Notes under the pieces: generated by a model | Database searches by the model: none | The model's input: the letters and a program-made list of their open reading frames with translations, nothing else | What the model was told of the DNA's origin: nothing | Source of the DNA: Streptomyces sp. CC208A | GTDB lineage: Bacteria > Actinomycetota > Actinomycetes > Streptomycetales > Streptomycetaceae | Assembly: GCF_030010625.1 (NCBI RefSeq) | Contig: NZ_JASCXN010000016.1 | Location: forward strand, 62,001 to 126,000 | Direction of reading: 5' to 3' | DNA: 64,000 nt | Position numbers and translations under genes: made by a program | Shown: positions 7,314 to 16,061 of the stretch, piece by piece | How positions within the stretch are numbered: position 1 is the stretch's first letter | How the letters are laid out: every line of letters begins with the position of its first letter

Positions 7314-8381
7314 CTACCAGCCGGCTCGGTCGGCGGGCACGCCCACGGCCGACCACGCCTTCAGGACGGCCTGGATCTCCGCCCCGTCGCCGTAGCGCGC
7401 CCTCGCCGCCGCCACCGTGGCCGCCGCGAACTCGGAGAAACGGGTGTCGGGGGCGAGCGCCCCACTCGTCATGACGTCGTACCAGATCCGCCCGGCCCGC
7501 TCCCAGGCGTGGCCGCCGAGCTCGGTCGCCACCAGGTGGAAGGCGCGGTTCGGGATGCCCGAGTTGATGTGCACCCCGCCGTTGTCCCGGCCGGTGCGCA
7601 CGTAGTCGTCCATGTGGGCGGGCTGCGGGTCCCTGCCGAGGACGTCGTCGTCGTACGCGGTCCCCGGCGCCTTCATCGAGCGCAGCGCGGCGCCCTCCAC
7701 GTCCGGGTGGAAGAGGCCCTCGCCGATCAGCCAGTCGGCCTGCTCGGCGGTCTGGCCGAGCGTGTACTGCTTCACCAGCGAGCCGAAGACGTCGGAGACG
7801 GACTCGTTGAGCGCCCCGGACTGGCCGTAGTACTCCAGGTCGGCCGTGTGCTGTGTGAAGCCGTGCGCCAGCTCGTGCCCGATGACGTCCACCGGCAGGG
7901 TGAAGTCGAGGAAGATCTCGCCGTCCCCGTCGCCGAACACCATCTGCTCGCCGTTCCAGAAGGCGTTGCCGTACTTCTCGTCGTAGTGGACGGTCGCGAT
8001 CAGCGGCAGCCCGGCGCCGTCCATCGAGTCGCGGCCGAAGGCGTCCCGGAAGAGGGCGAAGGTGGCGCCCAGGCCCGCGTAGGCCCGGTTGACGGTGGCG
8101 TCGGCCGTCGCCTCCTCGCCCTCGCCGCGGACCTTCACCCCGGGCAGGCGGGTGCGGTGCTCCGCGTCGTGGACGGTCCGGCGGGGGGCCGCGGGCTCCG
8201 CCGGCTCGTCGGTCGGGGTGGCCGCGGCGCGGGCCTCGGCGCGGGGGAGGAGCCGGGCGGTGCGGGTCGAGGCGTCGGCGATCAGGGTGCGGCGGGCGGC
8301 GGCCGCGACGGAGGGGTTCTCGGACGCCGCCAGGTGCTCCAGGAGGTGGGGCGGCACGATCGCGCAGAAGGGGGAGGTCAT
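7314..8381 (-). CDS. Protealysin-like M4 metallopeptidase
   Basis: A thermolysin-family (M4) zinc protease of 355 residues. The zinc site is HELAH with the third ligand Glu in NESVSDVFG; the catalytic His region is HINSGIPNRAF. It has no signal peptide. It opens with a short propeptide (FCAIVPPHLLEHLA) typical of protealysin-like M4 enzymes that act inside the cell or leave by a non-Sec route. I chose ATG 8381, which precedes the propeptide motif and lies 7 nt after a -10-like CACATT; an upstream ATG at 8417 adds only 12 unlikely residues. The emfourin inhibitor gene follows, so the pair probably forms a self-controlled proteolytic module. Confidence 0.9.
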   Translation of the reverse strand: MTSPFCAIVPPHLLEHLAASENPSVAAAARRTLIADASTRTARLLPRAEARAAATPTDEPAEPAAPRRTVHDAEHRTRLPGVKVRGEGEEATADATVNRAYAGLGATFALFRDAFGRDSMDGAGLPLIATVHYDEKYGNAFWNGEQMVFGDGDGEIFLDFTLPVDVIGHELAHGFTQHTADLEYYGQSGALNESVSDVFGSLVKQYTLGQTAEQADWLIGEGLFHPDVEGAALRSMKAPGTAYDDDVLGRDPQPAHMDDYVRTGRDNGGVHINSGIPNRAFHLVATELGGHAWERAGRIWYDVMTSGALAPDTRFSEFAAATVAAARARYGDGAEIQAVLKAWSAVGVPADRAGW

Positions 8382-8541
8382 ACCCGGCAATGTGGCATTG
8401 GGTGAGGGAGAAGTCACGACCGGCGACGGGGATTGGCGAAATGGAGTGATGGGTCACCTTTTGGGCTTGACGCTCCGGCCGTCCCGCATACTGGAACAGG
8501 ACGTCCGACTTCCCCGGACCTCGGCTATGGTGACGCACATC

Positions 8542-8589
8542 ATGCGTTTCGGGCTGCTTCTCCTTAGCTGCCGCGGCGAGGGCCTGTAG
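8542..8589 (+). CDS. leuL: Leucine leader peptide of leuA
   Basis: A 15-codon ORF, MRFGLLLLSCRGEGL, with four consecutive Leu codons (CTG CTT CTC CTT), two of them the codon CTT, rare in Streptomyces. It ends 88 nt before leuA. This is the expected design for ribosome-mediated attenuation: stalling at the Leu run when charged tRNA-Leu is scarce favours leuA expression. An in-frame ATG at 8527 could extend it by MVTHI. A TATGGT at 8526-8531 may be the -10 box. GGCCGAC at 8595-8601 can pair with GTCGGCC at 8636-8642 as part of the switching structure. Confidence 0.7.
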   Translation: MRFGLLLLSCRGEGL

Positions 8590-8677
8590 TCGTAGGCCGA
8601 CCCCCTCCCCGCGGGTTCAGGTGTTGCGTTCGACAGTCGGCCGTCCATTCAGCAGGACTTCCGAGGAGCCCTACGCC

Positions 8678-10456
8678 ATGTCCCAGTCTCCCTTCGTCAG
8701 CCGGCCCACGCCCGTCACCAACGCGACGCACACGCAGAGGCCGTCCGGGATGCCGATCCACAAGTACGGCCGGTACGAGGCCGTCGAGATCCCCGACCGG
8801 ACCTGGCCCGAGAAGCGGATCACCAAGGCGCCCCGCTGGCTGTCGACCGACCTGCGCGACGGCAACCAGGCCCTGATCGACCCGATGTCCCCGGCCCGCA
8901 AGCGCGAGATGTTCGATCTGCTTGTCCGCCTGGGCTACAAGGAGATCGAGGTCGGCTTCCCGTCCTCCGGCGAGACCGACTTCGCCTTCGTCCGCTCCAT
9001 CATCGAAGAGGGCGCGATCCCGGACGACGTCACCATCTCCGTCCTGACCCAGGCCCGCGAGGACCTGATCGAGCGGACCGTGGAGTCCCTGATCGGCGCC
9101 AAGCGCGCCACCGTCCACCTGTACAACGCCACCGCGCCGACCTTCCGCCGGGTCGTCTTCCGCGGCTCCAAGGGCGACATCAAGCAGATCGCCGTCGACG
9201 GCACCCGCCTGGTGATGGAGTACGCCGAGAAGCTGCTGGGCCCCGAGACGACCTTCGGCTACCAGTACAGCCCCGAGATCTTCACCGACACCGAGCTGGA
9301 CTTCGCCCTGGAGGTCTGCGAGGCCGTCTGCGACGTCTGGCAGCCCGGCCCCGGCCGGGAGATCATCCTCAACCTGCCCGCCACCGTGGAGCGTTCGACC
9401 CCCTCCACGCACGCGGACCGCTTCGAGTGGATGTCCCGCAACCTGACCCGCCGCGAGTACGTCTGCCTGTCGGTCCACCCGCACAACGACCGCGGCACGG
9501 CCGTGGCGGCGGCCGAGCTGGCCATCATGGCCGGCGCCGACCGCATCGAGGGCTGCCTGTTCGGCCAGGGCGAGCGCACCGGCAACGTCGACCTGGTCAC
9601 CCTGGGCATGAACCTGTTCAGTCAGGGCGTCGACCCGCAGATCGACTTCTCGCAGATCGACGAGATCCGCCGCACCAGCGAGTACTGCAACCAGATGGAG
9701 GTCCACCCGCGCCACCCCTACGCGGGCGACCTGGTCTACACCGCCTTCTCCGGCTCCCACCAGGACGCCATCAAGAAGGGCTTCGACGCCATGGAGGCGG
9801 ACGCCGCCGCCCAGGGCAAGACCGTCGACGAGATCGAGTGGGCCGTGCCGTACCTGCCGATCGACCCCAAGGACGTCGGCCGCTCCTACGAGGCCGTCAT
9901 CCGCGTCAACTCGCAGTCCGGCAAGGGCGGCATCGCGTACGTCCTGAAGAACGACCACAAGCTGGACCTGCCCCGCCGGATGCAGATCGAGTTCTCCCGC
10001 ATCATCCAGGCCAAGACCGACGCCGAGGGCGGCGAGGTCACCCCCACCCAGATCTGGTCCGTCTTCCAGGACGAGTACCTGCCCAACCCGGCCAACCCGT
10101 GGGGCCGCATCCAGCTGCGCTCCGGCCAGTCCACCTCCGACACCGACGGCACCGACACCCTGAAGGTCGAGGCGGTCGTCGACGGTGTCGAGACCGTCCT
10201 GACCGGCTCCGGCAACGGTCCGATCTCCGCCTTCTTCGAGGCCCTGCAGTCGATCGGCGTGGACGCCCGCCTGCTGGACTACCAGGAGCACACCATGAGC
10301 GAGGGCGCCTCCGCGCAGGCCGCCTCGTACATCGAGTGCGCCATCGACGGACGGGTGCTGTGGGGCATCGGCATCGACGCCAACACCACCCGCGCCTCCC
10401 TGAAGGCGGTCGTCTCGGCGGTCAACCGCTCGGCCCGCCGACGCTCCCGAGGGTGA
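8678..10456 (+). CDS. leuA: 2-Isopropylmalate synthase
   Basis: LeuA condenses acetyl-CoA with 2-oxoisovalerate, the first committed step of leucine synthesis. The 592-residue protein has the HMGL-like TIM barrel with LSTDLRDGNQAL (metal and substrate site), the metal-binding HPHNDRGTAVAAAE, and the C-terminal LeuA allosteric domain (about 455-585; LDYQEHTMSEGA), where leucine feedback acts. It starts at ATG 8678 after a GAGGAG site. It is monocistronic, preceded by a leucine leader peptide and followed by a strong terminator. Confidence 0.96.
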   Translation: MSQSPFVSRPTPVTNATHTQRPSGMPIHKYGRYEAVEIPDRTWPEKRITKAPRWLSTDLRDGNQALIDPMSPARKREMFDLLVRLGYKEIEVGFPSSGETDFAFVRSIIEEGAIPDDVTISVLTQAREDLIERTVESLIGAKRATVHLYNATAPTFRRVVFRGSKGDIKQIAVDGTRLVMEYAEKLLGPETTFGYQYSPEIFTDTELDFALEVCEAVCDVWQPGPGREIILNLPATVERSTPSTHADRFEWMSRNLTRREYVCLSVHPHNDRGTAVAAAELAIMAGADRIEGCLFGQGERTGNVDLVTLGMNLFSQGVDPQIDFSQIDEIRRTSEYCNQMEVHPRHPYAGDLVYTAFSGSHQDAIKKGFDAMEADAAAQGKTVDEIEWAVPYLPIDPKDVGRSYEAVIRVNSQSGKGGIAYVLKNDHKLDLPRRMQIEFSRIIQAKTDAEGGEVTPTQIWSVFQDEYLPNPANPWGRIQLRSGQSTSDTDGTDTLKVEAVVDGVETVLTGSGNGPISAFFEALQSIGVDARLLDYQEHTMSEGASAQAASYIECAIDGRVLWGIGIDANTTRASLKAVVSAVNRSARRRSRG

Positions 10457-10460
10457 TCCC

Positions 10461-10495
10461 GCGCCGCCGGGTCCGGCCACCGGACCCGGCGGCGC
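10461..10495 (+). terminator. Terminator after leuA
   Basis: A perfect 16-bp inverted repeat (GCGCCGCCGGGTCCGG and its complement) around a 3-nt loop, 4 nt past the leuA stop. Confidence 0.85.
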
Positions 10496-10639
10496 GCCCG
10501 TCCCGGGCCCGGAACCCCGGTGTCATGTCTCGGCCATCTCCGGTGCGAAGTCCCGACGAGGTGCTGACGCCGCCTCACGGATGTGGCTAACATCACGCCA
10601 ACGCACCGGCAGTGCAGCCGGGCCGTTGAGGAGGTGCGC

Positions 10640-11332
10640 GTGCGTTCTGCCAGGAAAACACGTGGTGGGAAGCTGACCGTCTGCGGAATCCGCACCTCCT
10701 GGAACACCATCGGCGACGGCGAGTTCTTCTGCGAGGAGTGCGGCGGCGACCGCAACTACCGGCGGCGCACCGGCCGCCGCCGCTTCGCCCTCCTCGGCGT
10801 CCCGCTGGTGCCCCGCGGCCGCACCGGCCCCGTCGTGGAGTGCGCCGCCTGCCGCACCCACTTCGGCACCGAGGTCCTTCAGCGGCCGACCACCGGCCGC
10901 TTCTCCGCGATGCTGCGGGACGCCGTCCACACCGTCGCCCTCGCCGTGCTCGCGGCCGGCGGCACCGGCTCCCGCGAGGTCCTGGACCGGGCCGTGCACG
11001 CCGTCCGGTCCGCCGGCTACGCCGACTGCACGGCCGTCCAGCTCGTCGACCTGGTCGAGGCCCTGGAGGCCGACACCGGACGGTTCATGCCCGAGATCAA
11101 CCCCGAGGGCGCCCTCCTCGCCATCGAGATCCACGAGGCCGTCGCACCGCTCACCCCGCACCTGGAGCCCGCGGGCCGGGAGACGCTCCTGCTCCAGGCG
11201 GCCCGGATCGCGCTCGCCGACGGCGGCTACAGCCCGGCCGAGCAGGAGGTCCTGGGCACCGTCGGCACCGCGCTCGGCCTCCCGCCCGAGGACGTCCTGC
11301 GGCTCCTCGCCACCGCCCGGACCGTCTCCTGA
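10640..11332 (+). CDS. TerB-like protein with N-terminal zinc ribbon
   Basis: A 230-residue cytoplasmic protein. The N-terminus carries a probable zinc ribbon (CEECGGD near residue 34, CAAC near residue 70). A helical TerB-type domain follows (about 85-230), with AARIALADGGYSPAEQEVL matching the family's acidic metal-binding helices. TerB domains occur in tellurite-resistance and phage/stress systems; the role of this stand-alone Streptomyces form is unknown. I chose GTG 10640, 6 nt after GAGGAG; an ATG at 10583 would read through the RBS. It converges with the FAD oxidoreductase gene, 2 nt apart. Confidence 0.75.
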   Translation: MRSARKTRGGKLTVCGIRTSWNTIGDGEFFCEECGGDRNYRRRTGRRRFALLGVPLVPRGRTGPVVECAACRTHFGTEVLQRPTTGRFSAMLRDAVHTVALAVLAAGGTGSREVLDRAVHAVRSAGYADCTAVQLVDLVEALEADTGRFMPEINPEGALLAIEIHEAVAPLTPHLEPAGRETLLLQAARIALADGGYSPAEQEVLGTVGTALGLPPEDVLRLLATARTVS

Positions 11333-11334
11333 AC

Positions 11335-12705
11335 TCAGGGCACGATGTTCTGGTTGAGCCGGAACACGTTGTCGGGGTCGTAGCGGCGCTTCACCTCCCG
11401 CAGCCGGTCGTAGTTCTGCCGGTAGTTCACCCGGACCCGGTCCTGGTCGTCGGTGTCCATGAAGTTCACGTACCCGCCCGCCTCGGTGTGCGGGCGCAGC
11501 GCCCGGTCGTAGGCGCGGCTCCAGGCCACGTTCGCCTCCGTCCCCGACGGGTCGGTCCAGGTCGCGCCGAAGGCGTGCGAGAGGTCCGCGTCCCGGTAGG
11601 CGAAGGCGGTCTCCTCCGGCCCGACCCGGTGGCAGGCCCCGTCGATCGGGAAGAGCGCCGTGTCCGTCTCCATGGTCGGAATGGTCGCCCCGTACTCCGC
11701 GTGCACGGCGGCCGCCCCGGCGGACAGGCCGCGGCTGAAGTTCCCCTTCCAGTAGTGGTAGAGCCCCGGGGGCAGATCCTCGTCGAAGAGCGTGTTGATC
11801 ACCGGGTACGGCAGCCGGTCCATGAAGCGGCCCACCACGGGACCCAGCCCGTCGAGGAGGGGCAGGACCTTGCCGTCCTGGTCGCGGGGGCCGGTGAAGC
11901 AGGTGAAGGCGGCGCAGATCGGACGGCCGTGCCAGCGCTCGGGCAGGAACGGCACCTCCGGGCCGAGGGCGAGCACCAGGATGATGTTCAGCTCCTCCGG
12001 TGCGGCGGTGGCCGCCTCGTACCAGGCGCGGATCACCGCCTCGTCCAGCGGGTAGCAGGTCAGCCCGCCGAAGACGTCCGTCACCGGGTGCAGCCGGTGC
12101 ACGAACTCGGTCACCACCCCGAAGTTGCCGCCGCCCCCGCGCAGCGCCCAGTACAGGTCGGAGTGGCGCTCGGCGTCGCAGGAGACGAGGGTGCCGTCGG
12201 CGGTGACGACCTCCGCGCCGACCAGGTTGTCGCAGCTCAGGCCGTAGCGGCGGGCGAGGTGCCCCATGCCGCCGCCGAGGGTGAGGCCCGCGACCCCGGT
12301 CGTGGAGATCACCCCGCCGGTGGTCGCGAGCCCGAAGGCGTGGGTGGCGTGGTTGAAGTCGCCCCAGGTGGCGCCGCCGCCGGACCGGGCGGTCCTGGCC
12401 TCTGGGTCGACCCGTACCTCCCGCATCGGGGAGAGGTCGACCACCAGGCCGTCGTCGACCGTGCCGAAGCCGGCGACCGAGTGGGAGCCGCCGCGCACGG
12501 CGAGCGGGAGGTTCCGCTCCCGCGCGTGCCGGACCGCCGCGATCACGTCCCCGGCGTCCACGGCGTGGACGACGACGGCGGGCCGGCGGTCGTGCAGGGC
12601 GTTGTAGACCCGCCGGGACTCCTCGTACGAGGGGTCGCCGGGGGTGACGACGGTGCCGCGCACGGCACCGCGGAGCGCGTCCAGGGTGTCCGTCGTTGTG
12701 GTCAT
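11335..12705 (-). CDS. BBE-type FAD-linked oxidoreductase
   Basis: A 456-residue flavoenzyme of the berberine-bridge/6-hydroxynicotine oxidase type. The PCMH FAD domain contains RGGSHSVAG, whose His is the usual 8-alpha covalent FAD site, and LGGGMGHLARRYGLSCDNL. The cysteine of bicovalent members is absent from the GLTLGGG loop, so single covalent attachment is likely. The C-terminus (NVFRLNQNIVP) is the BBE motif. No signal peptide; substrate unknown. The RBS is GGAGG. A LuxR-type regulator gene lies 79 bp upstream on the same strand. Confidence 0.85.
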   Translation of the reverse strand: MTTTTDTLDALRGAVRGTVVTPGDPSYEESRRVYNALHDRRPAVVVHAVDAGDVIAAVRHARERNLPLAVRGGSHSVAGFGTVDDGLVVDLSPMREVRVDPEARTARSGGGATWGDFNHATHAFGLATTGGVISTTGVAGLTLGGGMGHLARRYGLSCDNLVGAEVVTADGTLVSCDAERHSDLYWALRGGGGNFGVVTEFVHRLHPVTDVFGGLTCYPLDEAVIRAWYEAATAAPEELNIILVLALGPEVPFLPERWHGRPICAAFTCFTGPRDQDGKVLPLLDGLGPVVGRFMDRLPYPVINTLFDEDLPPGLYHYWKGNFSRGLSAGAAAVHAEYGATIPTMETDTALFPIDGACHRVGPEETAFAYRDADLSHAFGATWTDPSGTEANVAWSRAYDRALRPHTEAGGYVNFMDTDDQDRVRVNYRQNYDRLREVKRRYDPDNVFRLNQNIVP

Positions 12706-12784
12706 GCCTCCGGTGTACGCGGGCGGGCGCGGCGGCCGCATCGTCAGGATCGCCCATTCCCGCGGGCCGGCCCGGATGGGCCGT

Positions 12785-14443
12785 TCAGACCAGGCCGTGC
12801 GCGGAGGCGTAGGCGGTGGCGGCGGCGCGGGAGGAGACGCCCAGCTTGGCGAAGACGTTGTTGAGGTGCCGGGCGACGGTGTGCTCGCTGATGACGAGGG
12901 TGCGGGCCACGCCCTTGTTCGTCGCGCCCTGGGCGACCAGCCGCAGCACCTCGGCCTCCCGGGCGGTCAGCCCGCCGGGCAGCCGGCGCCGGGACGCCGC
13001 CGAAAGGAGTGCGGCGGCCCGGCGGGCGTCGGGCCCGGCGCCGAGCCGCCCGAAGCCGTCCCGGGCGAAGGCCAGTTCGAGCCGGGCGGCCTCCTCGTCG
13101 CCGGCGGCCCGGTCCGCCGCCGCGATCAGCATCCGCACCTGCGCCGCCTCGTACGGCACCCGCAGCCGCAGCCACCCGTCGAGCGCCCGCCGCAGCACCG
13201 GCAGCGCCTCCTCGGGGCCCGAGGCCAGCGCCACCGCGCCCGCCGCCGTGTCCGCGAAGGCCCGGAGCAGGGGCACCTCGCCGGCCAGGACGTCGAGCTC
13301 CGCCGCCGCGTCCGCCGCCTCCCGTACGGCTCCGACGGCGAGCGCGACCTCGGTACGGGCGGCGAGGAGACGGGCCCGGGCCAGCGGGTCCTGCCGACCG
13401 TCCTGGCAGGCCAGGGCCAGACGAAGGCCGGCCTCCGCGGCGGCCGCACGGCCCTGCGCGAGCCGGAGCAGAGCGAGCCCCGGCTGCGGGAGCCGGCCCA
13501 GCTCGTGGGCGTGGGCGTAGGAGCGGGTGGCCTCGTCGAGCCGGCCCTGCCGGCGCTGCACGTCACCGGCGACGCAGTACGCGGCGGCCGCCGCCTCCAG
13601 GCAGTCGACCGGCACCTCCCGGCAGGCCCGCGCGGCCTCCTCCTCTGCGGTCGGCCACTCCCCGAGGAGGTCCAGGACCTCGACCCGGTGGGCCCGGCAC
13701 ACCCCGCGGAAGGGGTTCTCGCCGGTGCCCGTCGTGGCGCACCACTCCATCGCGGTACGGGTCCACTCGGCGGCCCGCCCCAGGTCGGCGGCCTCCATGC
13801 ACTGGGTGAGGGCCAGGCAGTACAGCCAGCCCGTGGCGAAGCTGCTCAGCTCGCCCGCCTCGGCCGCGCACATCGCCTCGTCGAGGAGCCCGAGCCCTTC
13901 CGTGCGGCGGCCCTGGGCGAGCAGGACGGCGCAGGTGGCCTGACGGCTGAGCGCCAGCAGGTCGGGGTCGCCGGAGCGCTCGGCGAGCCGGGTCATCCGC
14001 TCGGCCGCGGCCAGCGCGGCGGCCGTGTCGCCGCGGGCGGTGGCCTCCTCGGCGTCGGTCCAGGCGAGGAAGGTCTGCTCGGGACAGGGCGGCAGCCCGT
14101 CCAGGTGGTGGCGGGCGCGGTGCAGCCAGCCGGCGGCGACGGCGGGCCGGCCCAGACCCGCGTACTCGTAGTGGAGCCACCAGGCGTCCGTCCCCGCGCC
14201 CCGGTGGTCACCGGCCGCCACATGGGCGGCGTGCGCCCGCAGCCGGGCCGTGACGGACTCCTCGACGTGCCCGGACCACCAGGCCGCGTCGGAGAGCGCG
14301 CTCAGGTCGTCGGCGGTCAGCGCCTCGTCCGGGTGCCGGTCGCGGGCGTGCAGCAGCGTGTACGCCTCGGCCCAGGCCTCGCGGGCCACCGCGGCCCGGG
14401 CCTGCCCGGCGCGGTCGGTCACGGGTGCGGACACGGTCCTCAC
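12785..14443 (-). CDS. LuxR-family regulator with TPR-like sensor region
   Basis: A regulator of about 552 residues. The last 65 residues form a LuxR/FixJ helix-turn-helix (LTAREAEVLRLVAQGATNKG, then HTVARHLNNVFAKLGVSSR). Everything before is helical and Ala/Leu-rich with tetratricopeptide-like repeats. There is no Walker A ATPase domain, unlike classical LAL regulators. I chose GTG 14443 because GGAGGG lies 9 nt upstream and the alternative ATG is before the promoter-like TACGCT; GTG 14434 and GTG 14425 are also possible. It probably controls the adjacent flavin oxidoreductase, by position only. Confidence 0.8.
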   Translation of the reverse strand: MRTVSAPVTDRAGQARAAVAREAWAEAYTLLHARDRHPDEALTADDLSALSDAAWWSGHVEESVTARLRAHAAHVAAGDHRGAGTDAWWLHYEYAGLGRPAVAAGWLHRARHHLDGLPPCPEQTFLAWTDAEEATARGDTAAALAAAERMTRLAERSGDPDLLALSRQATCAVLLAQGRRTEGLGLLDEAMCAAEAGELSSFATGWLYCLALTQCMEAADLGRAAEWTRTAMEWCATTGTGENPFRGVCRAHRVEVLDLLGEWPTAEEEAARACREVPVDCLEAAAAAYCVAGDVQRRQGRLDEATRSYAHAHELGRLPQPGLALLRLAQGRAAAAEAGLRLALACQDGRQDPLARARLLAARTEVALAVGAVREAADAAAELDVLAGEVPLLRAFADTAAGAVALASGPEEALPVLRRALDGWLRLRVPYEAAQVRMLIAAADRAAGDEEAARLELAFARDGFGRLGAGPDARRAAALLSAASRRRLPGGLTAREAEVLRLVAQGATNKGVARTLVISEHTVARHLNNVFAKLGVSSRAAATAYASAHGLV

Positions 14444-14530
14444 CCCTTTCGCTCCCTCCAGCGTAGGACCGTACGGCGGGAGGGGGCACCCCATGGGCGC
14501 CCCCTCCTCACACGGTGTGCCGCCGTGCGG

Positions 14531-15898
14531 TCAGTCGATCGCGCCGCTCGCGCGGAGCATGTCCTCGCGCTCGACGATCTTCACGCGCTCGCGGCCCTGC
14601 GGCTCGCCCAGCGCCTTCTCGGCGGCGTCGAGCTTGTACCAGCCGTCCCACGTCGTGTACGTGAGGCCCTTCTCCTCCAGGAAGGCGACGACCGCGTCGG
14701 TCTCCGGGCTCGCCGGGGTGAGGAGCCGGCCGGCGGCGAAGTCCTCCAGGAGGTTCGCGACGGTCTCGTTGGCGTCGCCCTTGGTGTGGCCGATGAGGCC
14801 GACGGGGCCGCGGCGGATCCAGCCGGTGACGTAGGTGGAGGGCATCGGCTCCGTGCCCTCCATCACCCGGCCGCCCTCGTCCGGGACGGTGCCGCTGACG
14901 GTGTCCCAGGGCAGCTTGGGCAGCTCGTCGGAGAGGTAGCCGACGGCGCGGTAGACGGCCTGGACGTCCCAGTCGGTGGTGACGCCGGTGCCCTTCACGT
15001 TGCCGGTGCCGTCGAGCTCGGTGCGCTCGGTGCGCAGGCCGACGACCTCGCCGTTCTCGCCGAGGATCTCGACGGGGGACTCGAAGAAGTGCAGGAAGAG
15101 CTTGTGCGGGCGGTCGCCGACGTCGCGGATCGCCCAGTTCTCCAGGGTCTTGGCGACCATGTCGGTCTGCTTGTTCTTGCGCCGCTCGGCGATCGAGCCC
15201 TCGTCGTAGTCGATGTCCTCGGGGTTGACGATGACCTCGATGTTGGGGGAGTGGTCCAGCTCGCGCAGCTCCATGGGGCTGAACTTGGCCTGGGCCGGGC
15301 CGCGGCGGCCGAAGACGTGGATCTCCTTGGCCCGGTTGGCCTTGAGGCCGTCGTGGACGTTGGCCGGGATCTCGGTCGGCAGCAGCTCGTCGGCGGTCTT
15401 GGCGAGGATGCGGGCGATGTCGAGGGCCACGTTGCCGACGCCGAGGACGGCGACCTTCTCGGCGGACAGGTCCCAGGTGCGCGGGACGTCCGGGTGGCCG
15501 TCGTACCAGGAGGCGAAGTCGGCGGCGCCGAGCGAGCCCTTCAGCTCCACGCCGGGGATCCTCAGCTCGCGGTCGGCCATGGCGCCGGTGGAGAAGATCA
15601 CCGCGTCGTAGAAGGCGCGCAGGTCGTCGAGGTGGACGTCGGTGCCGTAGTCGATGTTGCCGAAGAGGCGGACCTGCGGCTTGTCGAGGACCTGGTGGAG
15701 GGCGGTGATGATGCCCTTGATCCGCGGGTGGTCGGGGGCGACGCCGTAGCGGATCAGGCCGAAGGGGGCCGGCATCCGCTCGAAGATGTCGATGGACACG
15801 CCCGGCTCGGCGGCGGTGTCGGACTTCAGCAGCGCGTCGGCGGCGTAGATGCCGGCGGGGCCGGCGCCGACGATCGCGACCCGGAGGGGGCGGGGCAT
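14531..15898 (-). CDS. fprA: NADPH-ferredoxin reductase FprA-like
   Basis: A 455-residue adrenodoxin-reductase-type flavoprotein that passes electrons from NADPH to ferredoxins. It has an N-terminal FAD fold (VAIVGAGPAGIYAADALL), PAPFGLIRYGVAPDHPRIKG, the NADP fold VLGVGNVALDIAR with FGRRGPAQAKF, and the late GWIRRGPVGLIGHTKGDA motif. These match mycobacterial FprA. The start is ATG 15898. An iron-box-like sequence lies 45 bp upstream, suggesting control by iron status. Confidence 0.92.
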   Translation of the reverse strand: MPRPLRVAIVGAGPAGIYAADALLKSDTAAEPGVSIDIFERMPAPFGLIRYGVAPDHPRIKGIITALHQVLDKPQVRLFGNIDYGTDVHLDDLRAFYDAVIFSTGAMADRELRIPGVELKGSLGAADFASWYDGHPDVPRTWDLSAEKVAVLGVGNVALDIARILAKTADELLPTEIPANVHDGLKANRAKEIHVFGRRGPAQAKFSPMELRELDHSPNIEVIVNPEDIDYDEGSIAERRKNKQTDMVAKTLENWAIRDVGDRPHKLFLHFFESPVEILGENGEVVGLRTERTELDGTGNVKGTGVTTDWDVQAVYRAVGYLSDELPKLPWDTVSGTVPDEGGRVMEGTEPMPSTYVTGWIRRGPVGLIGHTKGDANETVANLLEDFAAGRLLTPASPETDAVVAFLEEKGLTYTTWDGWYKLDAAEKALGEPQGRERVKIVEREDMLRASGAID

Positions 15899-15942
15899 GA
15901 CTGGTTCCCTTCGCATACGGGGTGCGGCGGAGCCGCCGGCAC

Positions 15943-15956
15943 TTAGGCCACCCTAA
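15943..15956 (-). promoter_or_regulatory. Candidate DtxR/DmdR-type iron box before fprA
   Basis: On the minus strand this reads TTAGGGTGGCCTAA. It matches 11 of 14 bases of the right part of the actinobacterial iron-box consensus (TTAGGCTAACCTAA). It lies 45 bp upstream of the fprA ATG, where a repressor would block transcription. Confidence 0.45.
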
Positions 15957-16061
15957 ATAATCATGTGAGCGGAGTGGTACCCGACCCCGGTCTATGCCCC
16001 CATAAGGCCGACTTATGACTTCCCAAAGTCTGGGCTTGGGGTCGATGTACCCCTCGGCCCC

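Noticed and set aside
10640..11332. Tellurite-resistance or phage-defence island
   Set aside because: Only a lone TerB-type gene in a core context; no terC, terD or terZ neighbours.
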